A DNA stretch of 64,000 bases from Algoriphagus terrigena DSM 22685 (GTDB taxonomy: Bacteria; Bacteroidota; Bacteroidia; Cytophagales; Cyclobacteriaceae). This document shows positions 7,597-16,200 of the stretch, piece by piece. The first letter of the stretch is position 1. Each line of letters opens with the position of its first letter. The stretch covers positions 296,874 through 360,873 of the forward strand of contig NZ_AUBW01000005.1 in assembly GCF_000429445.1 (NCBI RefSeq). Direction: 5' to 3'. Under the pieces are notes generated by a model that was not told the DNA's origin, searched no databases, and worked only from the letters and a program-made list of their open reading frames with translations. The translations under genes were made by a program, and so were the position numbers.

Positions 7597-8507
7597 GCAA
7601 GATCTACTTTTCTGTAGGCCTCGATCAGCGCTTTCTCGCCGTCTGCTCCCGGCAAAGCATTGCCGTGCTCCATCCCCATGACCCCTTTGAAACCCTTGGA
7701 ATCAATGTATTTGAAAACATTCTTGTAATTGATCTCGCCCGTGCCTGGCTCTTTACGGCCCGGGTTGTCACCGATTTGGATGTAGGCGATCTCACTCCAA
7801 GTCTTCTCCATCATCGCAATCAGGTTGCCCTCGTTGCGCTGCATGTGGTAGATGTCGTAGAGGATCTTGCAGCTTGGACTTCCCACCGCTTTGCAGATCA
7901 TGTAGGTCTGATCGGCATGGCGAAGAAACAAATCCGGGTTGTCGCTTAAGGGCTCCAATACCATCGTCAAGCCGGCAGGCTCGAGGATCTCTGACCCACG
8001 CTTCAAGGCTTCGATGACATTGCCCGTCTGCACTCCCATTGGGAGATTTCTTTCAAAATAACCAGGCACCACGGTCGCCCATTTGGCTCCGACGCGCTTG
8101 GCCACTTCGACCGATTCCTTACAGGTTTTGAGAAACAAATCCAGAAATTCCTGCTTGCCGGTGGTGAGAGAAACTTTCCAATTGTCTCCGCCGTCGATCA
8201 CGAAAACTCCCATCCGCATCCCGAGATCGCTCAGTGTCTTTCCGATCAATTCCTGATCAGCCACGGATCTTTTGAGCATCCCGTTGTCTTCCAAGGAACG
8301 GAAGCCCTGGTCTGCCATGAATTTCAATTCGTCTACAATGCCTCCGGGAGCTGAATTTTTGAACATCCCAAAGTGGGGAGCAAAGTCCATCTTGAAAGTC
8401 GGCGCCGCTGCATTTTCCCCTGCAAAAGCAGGAATACTCATCGCTCCGGCGGTACCCAAAACAGCACTTCCTAAGCCCATTCGCTTGATAAATCCTCTTC
8501 TTTCCAT
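7593..8507 (-). CDS. Tat-exported sugar phosphate isomerase/epimerase (hydroxypyruvate isomerase-like)
   Basis: 304 residues, AP-endonuclease-2-like TIM barrel (hydroxypyruvate isomerase family). The N-terminus carries RRGFIKR followed by a hydrophobic stretch and an AFA cleavage site, a Tat signal, so the enzyme should fold in the cytosol and act in the periplasm. Family residues include VLEPLSDNP near 193, DIYHMQ near 229 and GMEHG near 279, likely metal-binding acids and His. It lies 2 bases after the Tat-exported oxidoreductase and overlaps the YCF48 gene, which points to a shared periplasmic pathway acting on a sugar or keto-sugar. The substrate is unknown. Confidence 0.88.
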   Translation of the reverse strand: MERRGFIKRMGLGSAVLGTAGAMSIPAFAGENAAAPTFKMDFAPHFGMFKNSAPGGIVDELKFMADQGFRSLEDNGMLKRSVADQELIGKTLSDLGMRMGVFVIDGGDNWKVSLTTGKQEFLDLFLKTCKESVEVAKRVGAKWATVVPGYFERNLPMGVQTGNVIEALKRGSEILEPAGLTMVLEPLSDNPDLFLRHADQTYMICKAVGSPSCKILYDIYHMQRNEGNLIAMMEKTWSEIAYIQIGDNPGRKEPGTGEINYKNVFKYIDSKGFKGVMGMEHGNALPGADGEKALIEAYRKVDLA

Positions 8508-8509
8508 GA

Positions 8510-9823
8510 TTATACGACTTTGGATTTGCCAGGAACTGCATGTGGATAGAAGCCGTCAGCTCCGGGAAGAAGCTTCGGCGTAGCATCCCACGCAAGGGTG
8601 TCCGGGAACAGATCCACGGTACCGTTCAATGCCTCATCCCAAGTCAGGACTTTTCCGGAATAGGTCGCATATCGACCCATGATGGCTGTCATGGTAGATT
8701 TCGCGGCGCGTTCAGCATCAGCGAATTTGTATTCGCCTTTGACTATCGCGCCCCAAAGCTCGTCGTGCTCGGTTTGATAGGGGTTGGCTTGATTTTCCCG
8801 GTTGTGGGAATAGATAGAATTGCCCTTCCAATCGGTCATATCGCCATGGTTGCCTGCACTCAGGTACACCTTCCCTTTGGTTCCCTGGAAGGTCTCATCC
8901 ACACGGTTGGCAGCTCCCGGGAAGTGACGGCATTCGGAGTGGATCACCGAACCATCCGCATATGTGAAGGTCAAGACGTGGTGATCGAAGATCTCCCCCG
9001 TGTTCTTGCCGGTACGAACTTGACGTCCTCCGGTTCCTTCTGCTTTTACTGGATACCCATTTTTTGCCCAGTTGGCAATATCGATGTTGTGCACATGCTG
9101 CTCGGTGATGTGATCGCCACACAGCCAGTTGAAGTAGTACCAGTTTCTCATCTGATATTCCATCTCTGTCATCTCAGGTTTACGCTCTCTGATCCACACT
9201 CCGCCGTCATTCCAGTACACCTGACCGCCGACGATTTCACCCAGCTGACCGTCTTGGATTCGCTTCATGACTTCGATGTAGTTGCTTTGATAGCGTCGTT
9301 GAAGCCCTACTACTACGTTTAGCTTTTTGGCTTTGGCTACCTCTGCAGCAGCCAATACTTTTCGGATTCCGGCAGCGTCCGTCGCCACAGGTTTTTCCAT
9401 GAAGATCTGCTTGCCCTGATTGACGGCTTCCTCGAAATGGGATGGTCTAAAGCCTGGAGGTGAAGCCAAAATCACTACGTCTGCCGCCGCGATGGCTTTC
9501 TTGTACCCCTCAAATCCTACCAGTTTCATCTCCTCCGGTACATCGACTTTGTCTTTGCCGTATTTGTCAAAGATCGCCTTGTAGCTGTTGTCCAAGCGAT
9601 CTTGGAACGCATCGGCCATCGCTACCAACTTGATGGGATGGCCAGTCTCGAAAGCTTGAAAGACTGCACCGGTACCACGACCGCCACAGCCGATTACGGC
9701 TAGTTTCAGTTCATTTGCTGGAGCTGCATAAGCTCCTGGCACCAAAAAAGAAGGCGCCATCATCCCGCCTGTCACCAGCGCGGAGGTTTTGAGAAAGTCT
9801 CTTCTCGAATTCAGGTTTTTCAT
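8510..9823 (-). CDS. Tat-exported Gfo/Idh/MocA family oxidoreductase
   Basis: 437 residues. Tat signal SRRDFLK with a hydrophobic region and a cleavage site near YAA, so it is predicted to be periplasmic with a pre-bound NAD(P), as in glucose-fructose oxidoreductase. Rossmann motif GCGGRGTG at about 45-52; the family EKP motif near 144 (FMEKPVAT) with the catalytic-region lysine; a C-terminal substrate domain with HxHNIDIANW near 239. It is separated from the isomerase gene by 2 bases and follows the FGE-like gene by 18 bases. It probably oxidises a sugar or cyclitol brought in by the SusCD pair; the substrate is inferred only. Confidence 0.9.
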   Translation of the reverse strand: MKNLNSRRDFLKTSALVTGGMMAPSFLVPGAYAAPANELKLAVIGCGGRGTGAVFQAFETGHPIKLVAMADAFQDRLDNSYKAIFDKYGKDKVDVPEEMKLVGFEGYKKAIAAADVVILASPPGFRPSHFEEAVNQGKQIFMEKPVATDAAGIRKVLAAAEVAKAKKLNVVVGLQRRYQSNYIEVMKRIQDGQLGEIVGGQVYWNDGGVWIRERKPEMTEMEYQMRNWYYFNWLCGDHITEQHVHNIDIANWAKNGYPVKAEGTGGRQVRTGKNTGEIFDHHVLTFTYADGSVIHSECRHFPGAANRVDETFQGTKGKVYLSAGNHGDMTDWKGNSIYSHNRENQANPYQTEHDELWGAIVKGEYKFADAERAAKSTMTAIMGRYATYSGKVLTWDEALNGTVDLFPDTLAWDATPKLLPGADGFYPHAVPGKSKVV

Positions 9824-9841
9824 ATAGATGGTTATTTAGGT

Positions 9842-10798
9842 TCAATAATCAGCAATCGGCTCCTGTTCGTAATAGGCCTTGATTTGCTCGGGAGACGGTG
9901 GGTTGAGCGGCCGCACAATTCTCAACCCGATAAACGGCGCTTCTGGAAACCACCACTGGCTCTTTGGAATCTGCGGATCGATCCGCTTCCACGTCGGATC
10001 GGAAACGCCGCGGACAGCAGATCCGATTTCACTCTCAGGAGTCTTGAAGCTCCCTCCACGAACGACGTGAGGATAGAGCTTCTCCGCCGGATTGAGTGGA
10101 TTTTCCTTAGCGGATCTGCTGTAAAAATCCTCCTCGTAGAGATCAATTGTCCACTCCTGCACATTGCCGTAGATGTCAAACAATCCCCAGGGATTGGCCT
10201 TTTTTTGCCCTACCGGATGGGTCCCATCTTGGCTATTGGCTTTTGTCCAAGAATATTCGCTCAGATTTGCAGGATCATCACCAAAGAAAAAACGTCCTTT
10301 AGAGCCTGCGCGCGCGGCATATTCCCACTCTGCTTCGGTCGGTATCCGGTAAAAAATCCCGGTTTTCAGGTACAGCCAGCGGCAATATTGAAGTGCTCCG
10401 TATTGGGTCATCCCGACGGCAGGCTTACCTTCTTTTCCCATCCCAAAGGTCATGTCCAAATAAGGCAAACTTGGTCTGGTCAAGCCATCTACGATCTCCG
10501 GCACTCCGCCTTCGGTCATGGATTCCTCGTACTGTTTGTCAAGGAACAGCTCAAAAGCGTCCCAAGTCACTTCGTGGGTGCCCATCCAAAATGCGTCAAG
10601 TTTAACCTCGTGGATCGGATTTTGGTCTGGAAAATTGGAATCGTTTGAACCCATCTGAAAGGAGCCAGCCGGGATCGGCGCCAAGTCAAAGGTCACTTCT
10701 GTGCCGGGGATCTTTTGGGTATAAGCTTCAAAGACTCCGCTTTCGTTGAGTTGGAAACTCATTAGAATCAGGCCTGAAGCTGCAAGGTACTTTTTCAT
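9842..10798 (-). CDS. Formylglycine-generating-enzyme (SUMF1)-fold protein lacking the catalytic cysteines
   Basis: 318 residues with an N-terminal signal sequence. The FGE-sulfatase fold is clear: IPAGSFQMGS, the GTHEVTWDAF block, RIPTEAEWEYAARAG, WGLFDIYGNVQEW and VVRGGSF. True formylglycine-generating enzymes have a Cys pair after VRGGSW; here that segment reads VRGGSFKTPESE and has no Cys, so sulfatase activation is not expected. No sulfatase gene is in the window. The start codon abuts copy B of the dispersed repeat. It may be a structural or binding partner in the sus-like locus. Confidence 0.88.
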   Translation of the reverse strand: MKKYLAASGLILMSFQLNESGVFEAYTQKIPGTEVTFDLAPIPAGSFQMGSNDSNFPDQNPIHEVKLDAFWMGTHEVTWDAFELFLDKQYEESMTEGGVPEIVDGLTRPSLPYLDMTFGMGKEGKPAVGMTQYGALQYCRWLYLKTGIFYRIPTEAEWEYAARAGSKGRFFFGDDPANLSEYSWTKANSQDGTHPVGQKKANPWGLFDIYGNVQEWTIDLYEEDFYSRSAKENPLNPAEKLYPHVVRGGSFKTPESEIGSAVRGVSDPTWKRIDPQIPKSQWWFPEAPFIGLRIVRPLNPPSPEQIKAYYEQEPIADY

Positions 10799-10905
10799 CT
10801 GCTGATAAATCGTTTTTAAAGGCCAGATGGAATCTTCGCATGGGTGATCATTAATGATCTGTTTGCACCATGCTCGATTTCATCTTTTACTGGGGCAATT
10901 GCAAT
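10799..10905 (-). repeat. Dispersed start-codon-abutting repeat, copy B, palindrome missing
   Basis: On the minus strand it carries GATGAAATCGAGCA, later CATGCGAAGATTC, then continues directly to CATCTGGCC and AAAAACGATTTAT before the ATG at 10798. Copies A and C have a GC-rich palindrome exactly between the GATTC and the (A/T)TxTG(G/A)CC parts. The gap from 10799 to 10936 holds nothing else that I can see. Confidence 0.65.
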
Positions 10906-10936
10906 TTTAAATTAATACTTCCGATTCTGATCGGAA

Positions 10937-13900
10937 TCACTCTTTTGATAAATGGTAGGTATACTGTTGGATTCCATGGTCCTTGGTGTAGAAAAGAATC
11001 CGGTCGCCAAGGACGTCGATCTTTCTGAGCTCACCCTTGATGGACAATCCCGACTGAAGTGGCGAAAGCGCCTCGAACCCGCCTGCTCCGTTACCCAAGA
11101 ACACCGCGCCATGATTGGCGTCATAGCGCCCAAACTTCAGCTTGGTGTCAAAAAGATTTCCGCCAAAAAGCAGATCAAGATTCCCGTCGCCGTTCAAATC
11201 AGCTGAAGTCGCAGCGAAGACCGGCGAGAATTGCGCCTGAAGCGGCAATTTCTTAGACTGGAATTTTCCGTTGGAGCCCAAAACAAAATAGGTCGTCGAC
11301 AAACTATTCACTTCAATGGATTTGGAATCTTTTCGCTCTTCCGGGGTAAAAAGATCATCCATCTTCACACCGGAAAAACTTTTGAAGTCCAGGTATCTTT
11401 TCTTCAGAAAAAGCACTTGGCCAAGGATCTCATCGCGGCTTGGAGAGGGGTATTTTTCCCCCTGAATGTAATAGCTCAAAATTGCATCCGTCGATCCGTT
11501 GGAGTCAAAATCCTTATAGAGCAATTCCAGCGGTTGTGTCTCGCTGGCGAAAAGCTGGGAATTTGAACCGTGATTTCCGACGAAAAGCTCAGCCTTGCCG
11601 TCCTTGTCCCAGTCGGCAATCAGCAAGTCAGACCAGAATCCCACCTGCGGAGTTTCAAAATATTCGGACGTCACATCTTGCCAAGAGTCGGCTGATTTGG
11701 AGAAAATGGTCACGGGCATTGCGTCGCCCACCACGATCAATTCATCCTGACCATCACCATTTAGGTCTGCAAGTCCAGAATCCTTAATCATCCCGAGACC
11801 TTTGAAATCAGGAGCTATAGTTGCAGTCTGATCAGAGAAATTCCCCTTTCCGTCCCCCACCCAAACACGCGCTCCAGGTGAGGTCGGGTACTGGCCGGGA
11901 ATGACACGTCCTCCGGCGAAAATATCCAAATTGCCATCGCCGTTAAAGTCAACAGTCAGCAATGAGCCAATCGGGAAGGCATCTTTGGGAAGTGAGTCCG
12001 GGGAAAGTGTAAACTTTCCTTTGCCGTCATTCAGGTACAATCGCGTTTGCAATCCCGCATCTCCCATATTGAACTGGTGCATCCCACCGCTCGCAACCAA
12101 TAGATCCACGAAACCGTCGCCGTTGGCATCAAAACTCAACGCATCCGAGTCCTCGCTCTGGGCGGAGGCTACAAATGCGGTAGAATCAGCGCTTCCAAAC
12201 TGGCCGTTGGCTCTTCCAAAAAGCACCCTCCCACTCACACCAACACCACCTCCGAGGAAGATATCTGAATTGCCATCGCCGTTGAAGTCGTCCACGACCA
12301 TGGCTTTGCCATTTCCTGAGATCTCAAAACTCAAGAGCGGCTGACGCTTGAAGTCATTTACCGCATTGGCCTTAGGGATTAAGATTTTGCCCGCAGCGGT
12401 CAATAGAGGTTCGACTCTTTCGAGCTTTGAAGGACGTCCTTTTCCAGCCTCTGCCTGCGAAATAGTCTGGGTTTGGTTCGCCGGTGAATCGATCAATCGT
12501 GAAACTTTCCCCCCCGGCCAATTGACACGAACTGAATCGGCTTTTGGACTGGCTCCCAAGCCAAAAATCATAACCGGTGAAACTGATGACTGAAAGCCCC
12601 TGTAAATATTTTGCTCCTGAACCTGAATTTTCCCACCGGAAAAGACGCTAACCAGAGCGCCCTGCCCTATGGTATTCTGTCCCTCTCCCTTGAGTTCAAT
12701 CCTGAGAAAATTGCCTTTGGATTTTTGCACGGCAAGATTTTCATAGACAAACGCGGAAGCATTGATGTTGTTGATGACCAGATCGAGGTCGCCGTCATTG
12801 TCAAGATCGGCATAGGCAGCGCCGTTGCTGTTTCCGTTTTCGGCAATGCCCCAACTCGTGCTCACATTTTCGAAGGTCAGGTCGCCGCGATTGCGGAAGC
12901 TGTAATTTTTCAGATTGGAAGAACTCATGGATTTGACTAGGGTGAGCAAATCCTCACGCTTCAATTGACCACCGGCAGTACGGACGTAGTTGTCCATATA
13001 CTTCAAAAAGTCCTGGTTGTTGTAATCCCGCAGGTAGCCATTGGTGACGAAAAGGTCTTTCCAACCATCCAGATCGAGATCGGTGAACAGTGCAGACCAA
13101 CTCCAGTCGGTATTCGATATTCCAGAGAGTTGACCTATTTCCTGAAAGGTGCCATCCCCGGAATTCACATGCAACATGTTGCGCATGTATTGGTAGTAGA
13201 ATCCCCGGTCAACATTCAGTTGGTACAGCTCGAAATTGTCGGGAGCAAGCAGAAGCTTCTGACGGGCATTGTCCTCTGGCAACATATCCAGCGTAAAGAT
13301 GTCCAGCAAGCCGTCGTTGTTGATATCAGCGATATCATTGCCCATGGAGAAGTGTGACACGTGATCCAGCATGGACTGGATTTCGTCTCTGAATGTTCCG
13401 TTTTTCTGATTGATGTAGAGGTAGTCGGGCATCGAGTAGTCGTTGCCGATGTAGATGTCAGACCAGCCGTCACCGTTGATATCTGCTACAGAGACGCCGA
13501 GTCCGTAAGAGAGGCTGGAGCTTGAAATGCCCGCTTTTTCGGTGATCTCAGTGAACTTCCCGTTTCGGTTTTCCAAAAGTTGGGATCCCGCTTCGTGCTT
13601 TTCCTTTAGCAGGCTTTTGGTCCGGGTGACGTCGTGATTTTCAATGGACTTGGTATTGTGATTCAGGATAAACAGATCCAAATCGCCGTCCAGGTCAAAA
13701 TCAAAAAATGCTGCAGAAGTGCTGGTTGCTTCCGAGGCAATCCCATATTCCTCGGCCATTTCCTTGAACTGCGGAATTCCGTCAGTGTTGTTTCCCTGAT
13801 TTACAAAAAGCTCATTCTTCCTTTTCTCGGGCATGAGCGCACCCGAGTGGCAGAGATAAATGTCAAGTTTATTATCGCCGTTGATATCGACCAAGACGAC

Positions 13901-14281
13901 GCCTGTTTTCCAGGGACCGGGACGACCTGTAGCACCGGAAGCCTGGGTAATGTCTTTGAATCTTAGCTTTCCTTCATTAAGGTAAAGCTGATTTTGGCCC
14001 ACATTGGCCGAAAAATAGATATCGTCAAGTCCATCTTGATTAAGATCCCCAACCGCTACCCCTCCACCATTGTAGAGGTATTCGTACATCAGTACGTTGA
14101 GATTGAGGTCTTCTTCGATGGGGTTGGAAAAAGTAATTCCAGTAGAATCTGACGAAAGCGATCGGAAGATTGGGTCTGAGGGAGCGGATGCTTCTGGGGG
14201 ACTTGCCTGTTCGGCCTTGTCACAGGAAAAAAAAAGCCAGCAAACGCTAAGCAGGCAAATGGGCAATCGAAATAGCTTCAT
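10937..14281 (-). CDS. FG-GAP/VCBS repeat lipoprotein with ASPIC/UnbV domain
   Basis: 1114 residues. Lipoprotein signal with lipobox LFFSC, so outer-membrane anchored. Many FG-GAP/VCBS repeats carry Ca-binding loops of the D-x-(D/N)-x-DG-x-D type (for example DLNQDGLDD, DINGDGWSD, DFNGDGNSD) in two propeller blocks, with an ASPIC/UnbV domain between them at about 520-610 (GQGALVSVF, VNWPGG). Proteins of this type often follow SusCD pairs in Bacteroidota and are thought to bind substrates at the surface. It follows susD by 53 bases, with a hairpin between. It is the third gene of the locus. Confidence 0.92.
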   Translation of the reverse strand: MKLFRLPICLLSVCWLFFSCDKAEQASPPEASAPSDPIFRSLSSDSTGITFSNPIEEDLNLNVLMYEYLYNGGGVAVGDLNQDGLDDIYFSANVGQNQLYLNEGKLRFKDITQASGATGRPGPWKTGVVLVDINGDNKLDIYLCHSGALMPEKRKNELFVNQGNNTDGIPQFKEMAEEYGIASEATSTSAAFFDFDLDGDLDLFILNHNTKSIENHDVTRTKSLLKEKHEAGSQLLENRNGKFTEITEKAGISSSSLSYGLGVSVADINGDGWSDIYIGNDYSMPDYLYINQKNGTFRDEIQSMLDHVSHFSMGNDIADINNDGLLDIFTLDMLPEDNARQKLLLAPDNFELYQLNVDRGFYYQYMRNMLHVNSGDGTFQEIGQLSGISNTDWSWSALFTDLDLDGWKDLFVTNGYLRDYNNQDFLKYMDNYVRTAGGQLKREDLLTLVKSMSSSNLKNYSFRNRGDLTFENVSTSWGIAENGNSNGAAYADLDNDGDLDLVINNINASAFVYENLAVQKSKGNFLRIELKGEGQNTIGQGALVSVFSGGKIQVQEQNIYRGFQSSVSPVMIFGLGASPKADSVRVNWPGGKVSRLIDSPANQTQTISQAEAGKGRPSKLERVEPLLTAAGKILIPKANAVNDFKRQPLLSFEISGNGKAMVVDDFNGDGNSDIFLGGGVGVSGRVLFGRANGQFGSADSTAFVASAQSEDSDALSFDANGDGFVDLLVASGGMHQFNMGDAGLQTRLYLNDGKGKFTLSPDSLPKDAFPIGSLLTVDFNGDGNLDIFAGGRVIPGQYPTSPGARVWVGDGKGNFSDQTATIAPDFKGLGMIKDSGLADLNGDGQDELIVVGDAMPVTIFSKSADSWQDVTSEYFETPQVGFWSDLLIADWDKDGKAELFVGNHGSNSQLFASETQPLELLYKDFDSNGSTDAILSYYIQGEKYPSPSRDEILGQVLFLKKRYLDFKSFSGVKMDDLFTPEERKDSKSIEVNSLSTTYFVLGSNGKFQSKKLPLQAQFSPVFAATSADLNGDGNLDLLFGGNLFDTKLKFGRYDANHGAVFLGNGAGGFEALSPLQSGLSIKGELRKIDVLGDRILFYTKDHGIQQYTYHLSKE

Positions 14282-14292
14282 ATAAATAAAAT

Positions 14293-14320
14293 CTGAGCTA
14301 CCCCAATCGGGATAGCTCAG
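14293..14320 (-). promoter_or_regulatory. Hairpin between susD-like and FG-GAP genes
   Basis: CTGAGCTA and TAGCTCAG flank a GC-rich centre (CCCC/GGG), an inverted repeat of about 28 bases in the 53-base gap after the susD stop. There is no long T-run behind it, so it may be a weak terminator, an attenuator or an RNA-processing/stability hairpin that sets the higher SusCD expression apart from downstream genes. Confidence 0.5.
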
Positions 14321-14334
14321 AAAGTTAATCAGGA

Positions 14335-16188
14335 TTATTGATCGTATCCCGGATTTTGAACCAAATCAGAATTTCGGTTCATCTCATCCCGCTCGATCGC
14401 GACATAGTACATCTTGTCCAACCACTTACGGTTTTCCTTACCCGGATCCATGTCGATCACTTTGTATACGTAATTGTAGATCGTCGGATCGTACTTGTAG
14501 GTGCTGAGCGATTGACCCGGCTTAAATGTCGCGGTGATATTGATCCCATTTGCCTGTCTGGCAAATGCCTGCGGAGCAATCATCCAACGACGCGCGTCAT
14601 GGTAACGCTGCTCTTCGTAAGCCATCTCGATTCTTCGCTCGTTTCTGTAGCGATCTCTCAAAGCCTCGCCGGTTTCGGTCACAGCTGGCTGGCCTACACG
14701 GAATCTGATCTGGTTAAGCCAAGCTTTAGCCTCAGCTTCCTGACCCAATTCGATGGATGCTTCCACGTAGTTCAACACTGCCTCAGTGTATCTCAATACC
14801 GGCCAAGGAACTTGCTGGTAAGTATTCTGATCCACAATTGCAGGATTTGCATCGATAAACTTACGGAAATAGTAACCTGTATACGAACCGTTCCAATCTT
14901 CGATTGGGCTGTTTCGGGTATCCAATCCGAAGTGGGTACCGGTACCTCCGGTGATCTCATAAGTACCAGTCTGGATCTGACCCAGTGGATCTCTTGGCTG
15001 GTTAGCAGAGGATCTTGGCTTCCACTGAGCTCCGTCATAGAGCACGGAAGCGTAGAATCTTGCGTCTCTGTTTACATACGGCGCAGCTGCATGGGCAGGA
15101 TTGCTCCAAGAAAACTTGGTACCGTCCATCATCTCGTAGTCATCAATCAGGGTCTGGACAGGTGTATTCCCAGCCCAGTTGTTGTAGCCGTTTGGACCGT
15201 TAAATAGGCCCTGACGACCACCTGCTTCCTGCTTTAGGTTAATGAAATATCTACCCAAAAGGATTTCGGCTTGACCGCCATTTCTGGCCATGGAGTTGTT
15301 GATGTAGTTTTGGATACCGGTCGCATGATCTACGGGAGCAGAAAGCCCCATTTGGTTACCGGTTGTTGCATCCAATACCGCTTTGGCAGCAGCCTGGGCT
15401 TTCTGCCATCTTTCCATTCTGTTGCCAGACGGGTAGGCTAATATCTCCAGATTGGGATAGGCAGCCAACTCCGGAGATTTTGAAGCTGCGGTCGGACCGT
15501 CGTGCAGATCACTTGCTGCATACAGGAGAACGCGTGACTTCAGAGCCAGAGCGGATACTTTGGTAGCTCTTCCTGGAATGACTGATTGGCCGGTAAGTAA
15601 GGCTTCCGCTTCATCCAAATCCTTCACGATGAAGTTTACACATTCCTCGAAGGTATTTCGGGGAGCCAGAAACGTCTCAGCATCCAGGGTATATGCATAG
15701 TCCACGATCGGGAAACCTCCATAGTATCTCAAGAGCTGATGATAATAGTAAGCTCTCATAAACTTGGCTTCTCCGATCAATCGATCAGTGCTGGCTCCAG
15801 TATGTGGAAACTTCTCGTCTGTCAATTTCTCAATTGCAAGATTGGTAGCCCGGATTCTGAGGTACATGTTATTCCAGGAGTAGGTACCACTGACCCAGCC
15901 CCTATCAGCCGAATTGGAACGAGCTTCCGTAACGGTCGTGATTCCCCGACCCGGGTGGGTAAACATGGCTTCATCCGAAAGAGAGGCAAGCATTTGTTCG
16001 TCAAATCCTCCCTGGCCGAGTCCCGAGTAGATGCCTACTACGAATGCTTCTGCCAAGTTGATGTCAGTCCATACGCTGGTCTCATCTACTTCGCCAAGTG
16101 GCCGGGTATTGAGAAAGTCATCGTTACATGCTGTAAGCGTGAAGCATGTAGCGAGCAGAATTGCAAGATAATTATTGATTCTTTTCAT
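14335..16188 (-). CDS. SusD/RagB family nutrient-binding lipoprotein
   Basis: 617 residues. Surface lipoprotein that caps a SusC-type channel and binds the incoming glycan or other nutrient. Lipobox LTAC at about 18-21, followed by CNDDFLNTRPLGE, typical of SusD N-termini. The N-terminal TPR-like region (FMRAYYYHQLLRYYGGFPI) and the C-terminal region (LNYVEASIELG, RNERRIEMAYEEQRYHDARRW split over two blocks) are clear. It lies 12 bases after susC, in the same operon. The ligand cannot be read from the sequence; no glycoside hydrolase is present in this locus. Confidence 0.97.
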   Translation of the reverse strand: MKRINNYLAILLATCFTLTACNDDFLNTRPLGEVDETSVWTDINLAEAFVVGIYSGLGQGGFDEQMLASLSDEAMFTHPGRGITTVTEARSNSADRGWVSGTYSWNNMYLRIRATNLAIEKLTDEKFPHTGASTDRLIGEAKFMRAYYYHQLLRYYGGFPIVDYAYTLDAETFLAPRNTFEECVNFIVKDLDEAEALLTGQSVIPGRATKVSALALKSRVLLYAASDLHDGPTAASKSPELAAYPNLEILAYPSGNRMERWQKAQAAAKAVLDATTGNQMGLSAPVDHATGIQNYINNSMARNGGQAEILLGRYFINLKQEAGGRQGLFNGPNGYNNWAGNTPVQTLIDDYEMMDGTKFSWSNPAHAAAPYVNRDARFYASVLYDGAQWKPRSSANQPRDPLGQIQTGTYEITGGTGTHFGLDTRNSPIEDWNGSYTGYYFRKFIDANPAIVDQNTYQQVPWPVLRYTEAVLNYVEASIELGQEAEAKAWLNQIRFRVGQPAVTETGEALRDRYRNERRIEMAYEEQRYHDARRWMIAPQAFARQANGINITATFKPGQSLSTYKYDPTIYNYVYKVIDMDPGKENRKWLDKMYYVAIERDEMNRNSDLVQNPGYDQ

Positions 16189-16200
16189 GATTCACAAATG

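Noticed and set aside
8540..9322. Long plus-strand open frame of 260 codons opposite the Gfo/Idh/MocA gene
   Set aside because: It lies fully antisense to a gene with clear family motifs; its translation has no recognisable domain and reads like a complement frame.
9884..10648. Plus-strand open frame of 254 codons opposite the FGE-like gene
   Set aside because: Antisense shadow of a well-supported coding gene; no domain or start signal of its own.
14338..15207. Plus-strand open frame of 289 codons opposite the susD gene
   Set aside because: Antisense to an unmistakable SusD; composition is that of a shadow frame.
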